DNA of 64,000 nucleotides from Sulfurovum sp. FS08-3 (GTDB lineage Bacteria; Campylobacterota; Campylobacteria; Campylobacterales; Sulfurovaceae): NCBI GenBank assembly GCA_000830175.1, contig JQIS01000009.1, positions 1 to 64,000 of the forward strand, read 5' to 3'. Shown piece by piece: positions 17,095 to 25,660 of this stretch (position 1 is its first letter; each line of letters starts with the position of its first letter). The notes under the pieces were generated by a model. It saw only the letters and a program-made list of their open reading frames with translations, ran no database searches and was not told where the DNA came from. The position numbers and the translations under genes were made by a program.

Positions 17095-17517
17095 TTGAAG
17101 ATAGATTGTATAGCTTCACTGGCTGAACTTAATAGCATTTATGATTATCTTAGGAGTCATCTTCCCACTCATGCTATCATTTTTTTGCGAGGTGATCTTG
17201 CGGCAGGGAAAACGACTCTCACCTCTTTTATCGCCCAACAAAAGGGATTGGGCGGTGTCTCTTCGCCTACTTTTGCATTGCAAAATATTTACGGCGATAC
17301 CCTCTTTCACTACGATCTCTACCGCATAGAAGAGAGTGCATTTATGCAAATGGGGCTTTTTGAAGAGTTTGAAAAAGAGGGTTGGCATTTTATTGAGTGG
17401 GGAAGTAACGATTTGAAACACTTTTTGACTCAAGCGGGATACGACATTACGACTATTGACATAACACCTCACAACAACAAACGATTATACACCATCCAAA
17501 GAGAAGACCATGCATAA
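17095..17517 (+). CDS. tsaE: tRNA threonylcarbamoyladenosine biosynthesis ATPase TsaE
   Basis: A 140-residue P-loop protein. The Walker A is LRGDLAAGKTTLTS, then SSPTFALQNIY (the conserved SPTF segment), FHYDLYRIE and a C-terminal FIEWGSNDL. TsaE is the ATPase that powers TsaB/TsaD in t6A37 modification of ANN-decoding tRNAs. It begins with TTG at 17095 behind aagaggag. The stop overlaps lptB by 8 bp, so the two are coupled. Confidence 0.93.
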   Translation: MKIDCIASLAELNSIYDYLRSHLPTHAIIFLRGDLAAGKTTLTSFIAQQKGLGGVSSPTFALQNIYGDTLFHYDLYRIEESAFMQMGLFEEFEKEGWHFIEWGSNDLKHFLTQAGYDITTIDITPHNNKRLYTIQREDHA

Positions 17518-18232
17518 ACTTCAAGCCCATAACCTATCCAAAATCATCAAAAAAAACCGTGTGGTTCACAACATCTCTCTTGAGGTTGTCTCCAAAGAGA
17601 TTGTGGGACTACTAGGCCCCAATGGGGCAGGAAAGACAACAAGTTTTTATATGATATGCGGCATCACCAACGCCACACAAGGTACGATTACGCTTGATGG
17701 CAAAGATATTACCGCATTGCCTCTTAGCCAACGAGCCAAAATGGGCATAGGCTATCTCCCGCAAGAGTCAAGCATCTTCAAAGATTTAAGTGTCGAGGAG
17801 AATCTCTTGATGGCTGCTCAAGCTGTTGGTCTGGGCAAAACAGAGGCACACGACAAAATCGAAAAGCTTTTGGAACTCTTCAATATTCAATCCATACGCA
17901 ACCGTGAAGGGATTCGTCTAAGCGGTGGAGAGCGACGACGGGTAGAAATTTCCCGTGCCTTGATAGGAGAGCCTAAGTTTTTGTTGCTTGATGAGCCTTT
18001 TGCAGGGGTTGATCCTATTGCGGTGATTGATATTCAAAACATTATTAAACAACTTGTGGAGCTTGATATGGGGATATTAATTACCGATCACAATGTACGA
18101 GAGACACTCAAAATTTGCGATAGGGCTTACGTCATGAAAAACGGCGAGATGCTCACCAGCGGTACTTCACAAGAGATTATAGAGAACGATCAGGCACGCA
18201 AACACTATTTGGGCGAGGAGTTTGCCTTTTAG
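17510..18232 (+). CDS. lptB: LPS export ABC transporter ATP-binding protein
   Basis: A 240-residue ABC ATPase that drives transport of LPS from the inner membrane through LptFG-LptC-LptA. Walker A is GLLGPNGAGKTTSFYM, the Q-loop segment is YLPQESSIF, the signature is LSGGERRRVEI, Walker B is FLLLDEPFAGVDP, and the switch His is in ITDHNVRETL. The family-typical C-terminal GEEFAF is kept. It ends in a 4-bp convergent overlap with the PAP2 gene. Confidence 0.95.
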   Translation: MHKLQAHNLSKIIKKNRVVHNISLEVVSKEIVGLLGPNGAGKTTSFYMICGITNATQGTITLDGKDITALPLSQRAKMGIGYLPQESSIFKDLSVEENLLMAAQAVGLGKTEAHDKIEKLLELFNIQSIRNREGIRLSGGERRRVEISRALIGEPKFLLLDEPFAGVDPIAVIDIQNIIKQLVELDMGILITDHNVRETLKICDRAYVMKNGEMLTSGTSQEIIENDQARKHYLGEEFAF

Positions 18233-18906
18233 GGCGAATGAGGCATAGGGCGTTCAAACATGACCCAATAGACGATTTTGTAGCTAAAATAGACAAAAAA
18301 ACCTGAAAATATCACATCGCTCAAAAAGTGTCCCCCTTGCACAATCCGTACCAGTCCAATAAGCGTACCAAACGTAAGAGCAAACCACGCTACAGCTCTT
18401 TGGTGTCTTGGGGCTACGAGTGGAATAAGTGCAAAAAAGTAAAAAGCAGCCGAAGCGTGTCCGCAGACAAAAGAGCAGTTGGTATCACACTGGTTGGTTT
18501 TGACAAAAGGGGGCGTAAACTTTTGTGTCCCGTTAAACTCTACAATGTGAGCGGGTCTTGCCCTCCCCCAATTGTCTTTGAAAATAATATTAACCACCAA
18601 AATAGGTCCTACAATGAGTACAACAAGAAGATAGAGTAGCTTTTTTTTGCTCAGATTAAAAAACTCTTTTTTGTAATAGAGACTCAAAAGAAGAAGTGCT
18701 ATGACACCTATTGCAAAAAGTTGAACCACTTTAATGACAAAATGATACAAAAATCGCACAACTTGGGACTCTTTGTAGATAAACTTTCCTGTTTGAACAT
18801 CAAAAAAAATGGAACTAAAAGCAATATCAATGTGTGGAAAGAGCAAAAAAAGCGTCGCCATGGCTACGCCAAAAGCAATAAGTAGGTAGTTTTTATTGGT
18901 TAGCAC
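18229..18906 (-). CDS. PAP2-family membrane phosphatase
   Basis: A 225-residue integral membrane protein with about five or six hydrophobic segments and the three-part PAP2 phosphatase signature: KDNWGRARP, CGHASAA (the usual PSGH His is kept in CGH) and RIVQGGHFLSDV. Such enzymes dephosphorylate lipid A 1- or 4'-phosphate, undecaprenyl diphosphate or phosphatidylglycerol phosphate; the VQGGHFLSD form resembles LpxE/LpxF-type lipid A phosphatases, and lptB is adjacent. The substrate is an inference. The start appears to be GTG at 18906 with a weak SD, so it may be misplaced by a few codons. A gctataat -10 lies at 18935-18940. Confidence 0.82.
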   Translation of the reverse strand: MLTNKNYLLIAFGVAMATLFLLFPHIDIAFSSIFFDVQTGKFIYKESQVVRFLYHFVIKVVQLFAIGVIALLLLSLYYKKEFFNLSKKKLLYLLVVLIVGPILVVNIIFKDNWGRARPAHIVEFNGTQKFTPPFVKTNQCDTNCSFVCGHASAAFYFFALIPLVAPRHQRAVAWFALTFGTLIGLVRIVQGGHFLSDVIFSGFFVYFSYKIVYWVMFERPMPHSP

Positions 18907-18954
18907 TATTGAAATATCCGTTATTTTTTTTCTTATTATAGCATAATGGTACCA

Positions 18955-18976
18955 TTTGGGGCATGGTTACCCCAAA
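18955..18976 (-). terminator. Terminator after the 5'-nucleotidase fusion gene
   Basis: Stem tttgggg / ccccaaa with an eight-base loop, seven bases beyond the stop at 18984. It separates this gene from the PAP2 promoter. Confidence 0.55.
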
Positions 18977-18983
18977 AGAAAAA

Positions 18984-21900
18984 TTATTTTACTTCATACA
19001 CGACGGTTGAGCCACTCACTTCGTAAGCTACAAGCAGTAGATTTTTGCCATTTGGAGACTCACTAGCGGGTACGAATTTCATACCTTCAGCCGAAATATC
19101 TCCTTGAGTTTGGGTGATAAGGTACTGTTTGAGCATCACATTACTAGGATTGGTAATATCAAAAACCATAATAACATTTTGTCTCTCAAGCCCCACAAAT
19201 GCGTAGGTTTTTCCATCCACTTCACCAATAGTCAATGCTTCAGGCTCAGCACCTTTGTTACCGCTTCTTCCATCCATCTCACCATCATCTTGGTTGAAGA
19301 GTGTAGGTTGCATCTTGGCTACCATTTTTGAGATTGTATCAGCACTATCCCATACTAGATTTCCATCGGTATCCCAAATAGAGAAGCTTCTAGCACCGTA
19401 AGTGTAGAGTTTATCGTAATCACCATCATTGTCGGTATCACCCATATCAATAACCACTTTTAGGTCGTTATCAGTTGTATAGTTTCCATCAATTGAAGCA
19501 TCTAGCTTAAGTTTAGAGATTTTACTCTCATCGGTCAAGGCATCACCCGTCTCCAATGAAGCATTGACATCTTCTACAGGATACTCTCTTCCATCCCCTT
19601 CGTTAGCTGTTACAAGGTAGGTTGTAGAGTTTGCACTGTAGGCGGCGATGGAATCGGGCATATAGAGACCAAAGAGACCTTTGTAATTTTGCATTTTGAT
19701 TTCGCCCTCTTCTTCAATATCAATCGTATTGGCTGTCTCATAACTCTTTGCACCCAAAGATTTAACCCACTCCAAAGTTTTTGTAGAGAGATTGACTTTG
19801 GCTAAAGCATTGTTCTCTTGAAGTGTTACATAGGCATACTCTCCGCTTACTGCGATATACTCAGGCTCTAAATCTTTGGCTTGATCGTTGCTAGGAGTAC
19901 CGCCCAATCGTACGGGTGTACCATCTTTTGCATCGGTTAGTGTCGCACCTGAAAAATCTACATCGGTATAAGCATAATTGTCCATATTGATAATACCTAC
20001 TGAACCCATTGGATCAACACTGTAATCACCATTTGGCTCACCCTCATTGGCTACCACCACCTTTGTACCCTCTTCGTTAAAGGTTACCATATCGGGCAAA
20101 TAGCCTACTTCGACAGATTTTTGCAATGCTCCTTGAGCATCAAAGAAAACCACTTTGCCTTTTGCATTGGTATTGAGTCCATCGGTTGATTTGACCTCAA
20201 CGGCTACAGCTACTACGCCATTGTGAACCGCTACGGAGTTGAGTCCTGTACCGTAAGGAGTAATATCAATGGATGTTACAAATTTAGGAGTCGTAACATC
20301 GGCAATATCAATAATATCCAATCTTTTATCTTCGCCATTGGTTACAAACATTCTTTTGGTTGTTTTGTCGTAGGCTGCAATCTCACTACCTGCCTCTTTT
20401 TTAGTCTCATAAGTGCCTACTTTGGTAAGTACCGAAGCATAACCGTTGTAGCTTTTGATAGGATGGTCGTTGGCTGGAAGCTTGGTGAGCGTTTCGTTGT
20501 TGGCGGTTTTGCTCTCAACGTATCGTACAAAACTCAAAGCATAATCAAGATAAGTATCTACTCCCTCGCCTCTTTCATCTTGCACGGTTTTAAAGGTAGT
20601 ATATCCATCTTTTCCACTGGCAATATAGTTGTTGGTGACGACAACGTACATCGTATTGGCATCAATAGGTGACCATACGCCTGTGGCTCTATCTTTGATT
20701 TCAAGATTTGAGATTCGATTGTTTGCCTCTTTTGTGGTATCAATATCGTATTTTAAACCGTAAGCATAAGGGAATGAGCCTGTTGAATTGTTGGTGATAG
20801 TGTTTGTAAGTGCATCTTCAAGTACTTGCTTGATTTCGCTCCCTTTCATATCAATTTCAAAGAGTGTATTGGCAAAAGGAAGCAACGTATAGGCACTATC
20901 CATTGTGATATTGCCCTCTTCTATGGCTATCCTTACACCGCCTGCATTTTGGATACACGCATCGGCACGATTGCTTAAATCATAAAAAGCTTTGGCTACA
21001 ATAGGAGCAATATCTGAACCCAATGGCAAATAGCTTTTTTTATCATAGCCATCCCCTGGTACTCTGCTGTGTCCCAAAAACTCCGAAGCACTACCGATAA
21101 CCGTCGCTTTTTGAGCATCTACATCACCTGAATACTCTGCCAATTTAGTCGCACTAGCACTATCTTCTGCGATGATTTCAAGGTTGGGATGAGACTCAAT
21201 GGTTTGGGTTACAAGCGTTTGCATTGTGGCATTAAGCTCCGCTCCATTGGCGGTAAAGTTATCGCCCAAAAGAAGCGTAGGCGTACCCTCACACTTGCTT
21301 ACTACGCCCGATGAATCAAACTCTACATCAAGATTTCCTACGACGTAGTTGTATTGCCATGCGTGTGCGATACATACACGATTGCCATCTTTATCGGTAG
21401 TTTGTGCAGGATAGTTTGTATCTTCACTTGAAAGTCCAACCGCACTAAAATCACCCATCAAAGAGTGTGAATCTCCACCGATAATGACATCCACACCGCT
21501 TAATTTTGAAGCGTAATCTTTGTCTTTGTCCAAACCAACGTGCGTCAAAAGGATAATCTTATTAACCCCTTTTGCTTTGAGCTCATCGATATATTTTTGG
21601 GCGGTTTCAACCTCATCAAGGAAAGTAATCTCATCGCTAGGACTTGATGACTCTTTGGTTTTTTGGGCAATATCAATACCGATAATACCTACTTGTTCAC
21701 CCTCAATTGTCTTAATTTTGTAGGGACTCAATTTGCCATCAAGTACATTGCCTTTTGCGGGTATGACGTTGGCAGCTAAGATATCGCTACTGGTGAGATT
21801 AAGCTTGGATAGATAACTCGCCAAATGAGCATCGCCATCATCAAACTCATGATTTCCCAAAGCCAATGCATCCCATGCGACCATGTTAAACATTGCCGCA

Positions 21901-22310
21901 TCAGCCTCACCCTTAAAGAGAGAGTAGTAGAGTGTCCCTTGGAAAGTATCCCCTGCGTTGAGTGTCAAAGCATTGGTTTTACTTGCTTGTAACGCCTTGA
22001 TTTTGGTTACAACTCTAGGATACCCACCTATATCTACTTTTACACTGCTATTGCCAAATGTAAATGAGATATTTTCTGAGGCAATATGAGAGTGTTGATC
22101 ATTGACATGAATGATAGATAGATTTAAGGCTTTTGCCTCACTTGTATTTGTTTCCGTGTTGTTTAGATCGTGTGTTGTGTTTTGATCGCTGGTGTTTGTA
22201 TCGATTGGACTATTGTTTGTATCGACTACACTATTATTTGAACTGCTACCACAACTTGCCAATCCTAGCATCGCTGCGAACGAAAGTGTTACTAAGCTAT
22301 TACGAACCAC
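18984..22310 (-). CDS. 5'-nucleotidase fused to a choice-of-anchor I propeller, lipoprotein
   Basis: A 1108-residue lipoprotein. I place the start at GTG 22310, ten codons inside the longest frame, because AAGGAG precedes it and the signal peptide then runs to LGLASC (Cys20). Residues about 65-290 are a calcineurin-like phosphoesterase (IHVNDQHSH, NAGDTFQG, LGNHEFDDG, LLTHVG, IIGGDSHS). Residues about 380-560 are the 5'-nucleotidase C-terminal domain (NAGGVRIAI, LLPFANTLFEIDMKG). From about 640 on is a YVTN-type propeller of the choice-of-anchor I family (VVANEGEPNGDY, AVSGEYAYVTLQENNA, LVTANEGDGREYP). It probably releases phosphate from nucleotides outside the inner membrane. No C-terminal sorting signal is visible. 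Confidence 0.9.
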   Translation of the reverse strand: MVRNSLVTLSFAAMLGLASCGSSSNNSVVDTNNSPIDTNTSDQNTTHDLNNTETNTSEAKALNLSIIHVNDQHSHIASENISFTFGNSSVKVDIGGYPRVVTKIKALQASKTNALTLNAGDTFQGTLYYSLFKGEADAAMFNMVAWDALALGNHEFDDGDAHLASYLSKLNLTSSDILAANVIPAKGNVLDGKLSPYKIKTIEGEQVGIIGIDIAQKTKESSSPSDEITFLDEVETAQKYIDELKAKGVNKIILLTHVGLDKDKDYASKLSGVDVIIGGDSHSLMGDFSAVGLSSEDTNYPAQTTDKDGNRVCIAHAWQYNYVVGNLDVEFDSSGVVSKCEGTPTLLLGDNFTANGAELNATMQTLVTQTIESHPNLEIIAEDSASATKLAEYSGDVDAQKATVIGSASEFLGHSRVPGDGYDKKSYLPLGSDIAPIVAKAFYDLSNRADACIQNAGGVRIAIEEGNITMDSAYTLLPFANTLFEIDMKGSEIKQVLEDALTNTITNNSTGSFPYAYGLKYDIDTTKEANNRISNLEIKDRATGVWSPIDANTMYVVVTNNYIASGKDGYTTFKTVQDERGEGVDTYLDYALSFVRYVESKTANNETLTKLPANDHPIKSYNGYASVLTKVGTYETKKEAGSEIAAYDKTTKRMFVTNGEDKRLDIIDIADVTTPKFVTSIDITPYGTGLNSVAVHNGVVAVAVEVKSTDGLNTNAKGKVVFFDAQGALQKSVEVGYLPDMVTFNEEGTKVVVANEGEPNGDYSVDPMGSVGIINMDNYAYTDVDFSGATLTDAKDGTPVRLGGTPSNDQAKDLEPEYIAVSGEYAYVTLQENNALAKVNLSTKTLEWVKSLGAKSYETANTIDIEEEGEIKMQNYKGLFGLYMPDSIAAYSANSTTYLVTANEGDGREYPVEDVNASLETGDALTDESKISKLKLDASIDGNYTTDNDLKVVIDMGDTDNDGDYDKLYTYGARSFSIWDTDGNLVWDSADTISKMVAKMQPTLFNQDDGEMDGRSGNKGAEPEALTIGEVDGKTYAFVGLERQNVIMVFDITNPSNVMLKQYLITQTQGDISAEGMKFVPASESPNGKNLLLVAYEVSGSTVVYEVK

Positions 22311-22401
22311 TTCTATCTCCTTAAAGTATAATAAACGCAACTATAGTAAAGAAATATTACAAAATGATTTCGATAATTTGGGAAGTTTTGAAGGTGTGAG
22401 G

Positions 22402-22430
22402 AAGCAAGAGAGCCAAAGGCTATCTTGCTT
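22402..22430 (-). terminator. Terminator after the 39-residue lipoprotein gene
   Basis: A 13-bp stem (aagcaagagagcc / ggctatcttgctt, one wobble) with loop aaa, located 25 bp beyond the stop at 22455 and before the fusion-gene promoter region. Confidence 0.65.
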
Positions 22431-22454
22431 GGTATAAAAGTGTTAGGCTAAAAA

Positions 22455-22574
22455 CTATTTAGCTTCTGTTGTTGTTGCAGTTTTGTTGTCTTCAGCTTTA
22501 TCGCCTCCGCCCATACAACCTGTAAACGCTACCAATGAAACCAAAGCCATTACTACTAAACCTTTTTTAAACAT
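22455..22574 (-). CDS. Small lipoprotein, 39 residues
   Basis: A 39-codon gene with ATG at 22574 behind TTAAGGAG. It encodes a signal peptide ending in a clear lipobox (LVAFTGC, Cys20) and a mature part of only 20 residues, Gly- then Thr/Lys/Glu-rich (MGGGDKAEDNKTATTTEAK). It has its own -10 box (22615-22620) and terminator, so it is a complete monocistronic unit. Similar tiny lipoproteins, often of the entericidin type, sit in the outer or inner membrane; I do not assign it to a family. Confidence 0.8.
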   Translation of the reverse strand: MFKKGLVVMALVSLVAFTGCMGGGDKAEDNKTATTTEAK

Positions 22575-22614
22575 ATCGAACTCCTTAAAATTTTGGATGG
22601 TGGAATTATACCAT

Positions 22615-22620
22615 AGAGTG
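22615..22620 (-). promoter_or_regulatory. -10 box of the small lipoprotein gene
   Basis: TATAAT on the reverse strand, about 41 bp before the ATG at 22574. Confidence 0.5.
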
Positions 22621-22847
22621 ATTACAATTGGGTTGCAAGTTGATATAAAATAGAGTAAAAATTAAAAAAAATCAATACTATCCATAGAGATGGCTTATAT
22701 ACTCTATCTCTACGGATGGAAATCTACTACGAATTAGGAGTGGGAATTTGTTGTCGAATGACTTTGGAAGTATAATCACCCATGGTTACAAAACGATTGC
22801 GAAAGAAAATTTTATGGTATTGTTACCAACTGTTGGTCTTAAGTCAT

Positions 22848-22853
22848 TATAAT
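22848..22853 (+). promoter_or_regulatory. -10 box of the Lcl-domain gene
   Basis: TATAAT 30 bp before the ATG at 22883; an aagaggagga SD lies between. Confidence 0.5.
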
Positions 22854-22882
22854 CAAACAACCCAAAAGAGGAGGAGACAATA

Positions 22883-24200
22883 ATGAGAACTGTTTATATA
22901 TTCATTGCACTCAATGCAATAATTGCCGTAGGATGTGGAGGTTCCCCTAATACCTCACAAGCAAACACCCCTAGCCAAAGCGAAATCAACACTACCCCAA
23001 AAGAGGAGAGCAACACCTCAACCAACACCGCCTCTCTTATCACCGCACGAACCTACCCTATTGTCGATACCAATCAACACCAATGTTTCAACACTATTGG
23101 AGTTGAGATAGAGTGCAACGCAAGTGGACAAGATGGAGCCTTATAAGGGAAGCAAACCCTCCTATACCCACAACGGTGATGGAACCGTAAGCGATAATAT
23201 TACGACTCTAATGTGGCAACAAACTCCCGATACCAATGGCGATGGAGTCATTAATGCCTACGATAAACTCTCCCAAACTCAAGCTTTGGTATATTGCGAA
23301 AATCTTACCCTTGCCCACTACACCGATTGGAGATTGCCCGATATTAAAACGCTCTACTCGTTGATTGATTTTAGCGGTGAAGATGTGAGCGGTTTAAGCA
23401 GTAGCGATACCTCTACCCTCTCTCCTTTTATCAATGACGAGATTTTTGCTTTTGGGTATGGAGATACGAGCCAAGGTGAACGCCTTATTGATGCACAGTG
23501 GGCAACCTCAACACTCTATGTCTATAAAGTAATGAATGCTCAAGAGGCGATGTTTGGACTCAATCTTGCCGATGGACGTATCAAAGGCTACCCCACTAGC
23601 AACAAAAGCTACTACGTTCAGTGCGTTCGAGGCAATACACAATACGGACAAAATAACTTTATCGACAACTCCGACCAAACTGTTAGCGACAACGCTACGG
23701 GTTTGATGTGGCAACAAATGGATAGTCCCAATGCCATGGATTGGCAAAGTGCTATAGAGTATTGCGAAAATCTCACCCTTGCCAACTACACCAACTGGAG
23801 GCTTCCCAACGCAAAAGAGCTACACTCCATCGTCGATACGACACGTTCACCCGATACCACCTCATCTCCCGCCCTTCATCCTCTTTTTCATGCAACCCCA
23901 ATCATTAATGAAATGGGAGCGGAAGATTATGGCTTCTATTGGAGTTCTACGACACACAAAAATATGCAAAACGGTGCCAATGGAGTCTATATAAGTTTTG
24001 GTAGGGCTTTGGGGTACATGAACGCTTCATGGCTCGATGTTCACGGTGCGGGAGCTCAACGAAGCGACCCCAAAGATATTACACAACTCAATACCAATCA
24101 AGAAGGCTATACGATTGTCGATGGTGCCATTACCCATGGACCTCAAGGCGATGTTGTACGAGGCTACAATAGCGTACGATGCGTAAGAGATGCTCAATAG
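22883..24200 (+). pseudogene. Lcl-domain (DUF1566) lipoprotein, split by a frameshift
   Basis: Frame one (22883-23146) gives a signal peptide with lipobox IIAVGC, a Ser/Thr/Asn linker, and stops at GQDGAL. Frame two (open from 23124) resumes at YKGSKPSY and continues to 24200. Deleting one base in gcctta (23138-23143) restores GQDGAYKGSKPSY, exactly the junction expected for this family. The rest holds two copies of the Lcl/DUF1566 domain, each with LMWQQ, YCENLTLA(H/N)YT and WRLP. Such domains are lectin-like modules of surface proteins. The joined product would be about 438 residues. The lesion is outside a homopolymer, so real inactivation is as likely as sequencing error. Confidence 0.75.
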
Positions 24201-24208
24201 AGGTCTCG

Positions 24209-24394
24209 TTACCCATTCTATGCTATAATAACCCTAAAAAGGAGAACCTCATGTGCATGACCATCAAAGACAAATACATTGACCCCTTTACAGACTTTGG
24301 ATCCAAAGTCTGTAAAGGGGTCAATGTATTTGTCTTTGATGGTCATGCACATGAGGTTCTCCTTTTTGGGGTTATTATAGCATAGAATGGGTAA
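24209..24394. repeat. 186-bp spacerless palindrome made of Rpn-gene 5' ends
   Basis: Centre at 24301/24302 in ggatcc. Positions 24209-24301 pair with 24302-24394 at 92 of 93 positions; the only mismatch is 24235/24368. Each arm reads, outside to inside, gctataat (a -10 box), aaggagaacc (SD), ATG, and the first 17 codons of an Rpn-family protein (MCMTIKDKYIDPFTDFG). These are nearly identical to the start of the gene at 1-709. Codon 18 onward is simply the other arm read backwards. Thus two gene starts point at each other and neither is complete. The two 44-codon frames crossing the centre are by-products, not genes. Confidence 0.92.
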
Positions 24395-24446
24395 TGTTCG
24401 TTTCATTGCTCGTTCCACTTTGAGAGAGATGGAGCAAGAAAAAAGT

Positions 24447-25637
24447 TTAGATTCTAAATCCAATAAGTGTAATATCGTCTTTGCGGTTGTGTGTGCCTTG
24501 GTAGTTTGTAAGATTCTCTTCAAATAGCTTTTTTTGGTCGTTCATATTTTGAGTGTAGTGTTCTTTGATAAGTTTCAAAAAATTTTTTCTACCTAGCATA
24601 AAGCCATACTCTCCCCCTGTTTGGTCAAAATATCCATCGGTTGCAAGGTATCCGCAAATTTTGGATGAGTACTCAAGGGTGTGGTTGGTAAAGGGGTAAT
24701 CGTCTTGGGATTTGCGATAGCCTACAGAGTGGCGATCTCCTTTGATGATTTTGAGGTGACCCTCTTGAAGATAGACAAAAGGGGTGTTTGCTCCTGCAAA
24801 GCGTAAAATCTTCTCTTTTTTATTGATATAGAGTATGCCACCATCGAAGCCTGAATCGGAGCGTGTGGTGTAATCTTCTTTTTTGAGGAGTTTTTTCATG
24901 ATTCGATTGAAGTGTTGCAAGATATGAGCAGGATTGACCGCCTCATTGCTTGTAATGATTTTGCCAATAATTTCACGCTCAATTGCCTTAACAAGCATCG
25001 TCACAAAAGCTCCTGGTACTCCATGTCCCGTACAATCAATAACCATAAGTAAAGCCTCATCGCTATGGCGAAGCTCCTCGAAGAGATAAATATCTCCCCC
25101 TACGGTATCTTTGGGTTGCCACATTACAAAATGTTGAGCAAAAAAGCTCTCTAAGATATGAGGTTGGGGAATGATGGCGTTTTGGATATGCGAAGCGTAA
25201 GCGATAGAGTCTTGAAGGTTGCCGTATAGAAATTTTAATTGTCTAAAGCTTGATTGGAGTTCGAGATTGATTTTGACTCGTGCCATAAGCTCTATTGCCC
25301 TAAAGGGTTTGGTGACATAGTCCACAGCTCCTAGCTCGTAGGCTTTGAGAATGGAGGCTTCATCGGTGCTAGAGGTGATAAAAAGTATCGGAATGTGTTG
25401 GGTTTGAGGGTTGGCTTTGAGTCGTCGGCACACCTCATAGCCATCCATATGGGGCATGACAATATCAAGGAGTATCAAATCAACTTCTCGTGTTTCAACG
25501 ATTTGCAACGCTTTTTCACCCGATAGGGCGACGATGAATTTGTAGTATGGATTGGGATTGATTGAAAAAAAATTGAGAAGAATATCAATATTGGATTTTT
25601 CATCATCTACGATTAGTATATTTTGTATCTCGTTCAT
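24447..25637 (-). CDS. Response regulator fused to PP2C-type (SpoIIE/RsbU) phosphatase
   Basis: A 396-residue output protein. Residues 5-125 are a receiver with acidic pair VDDE, phospho-acceptor Asp58 in LILLDIVMP, Thr/Ser in FITSS and Lys in VTKPF. A coiled linker follows. Residues about 165-396 are a PP2C/SpoIIE phosphatase with VGGDIYLF, DCTGHGVPGAFVTM, GANTPF, LATDGYFDQ and the final RKDDITLIGF carrying metal ligands. HsbR of Pseudomonas has this design and dephosphorylates an anti-anti-sigma factor under HptB control. No STAS or anti-sigma gene is seen next to it, so the target must lie elsewhere. It is last in the operon, 23 bp behind the kinase. Confidence 0.9.
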   Translation of the reverse strand: MNEIQNILIVDDEKSNIDILLNFFSINPNPYYKFIVALSGEKALQIVETREVDLILLDIVMPHMDGYEVCRRLKANPQTQHIPILFITSSTDEASILKAYELGAVDYVTKPFRAIELMARVKINLELQSSFRQLKFLYGNLQDSIAYASHIQNAIIPQPHILESFFAQHFVMWQPKDTVGGDIYLFEELRHSDEALLMVIDCTGHGVPGAFVTMLVKAIEREIIGKIITSNEAVNPAHILQHFNRIMKKLLKKEDYTTRSDSGFDGGILYINKKEKILRFAGANTPFVYLQEGHLKIIKGDRHSVGYRKSQDDYPFTNHTLEYSSKICGYLATDGYFDQTGGEYGFMLGRKNFLKLIKEHYTQNMNDQKKLFEENLTNYQGTHNRKDDITLIGFRI

Positions 25638-25660
25638 TGTTTCCCCTTCTATTGGATTTT

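Larger units (their letters stand above)
22575..22882. other. Divergent intergenic region of about 300 bp
   Basis: It holds the -10 for the small lipoprotein on the left and a TATAAT at 22848-22853 for the Lcl-domain gene on the right. Nothing else is recognised between them. Confidence 0.5.

Noticed and set aside
24179-24523. Two 44-codon-overlapping reading frames with identical N-termini on opposite strands
   Set aside because: They arise because the palindrome reads the same on both strands; after codon 17 each frame is just the reverse of its own start.
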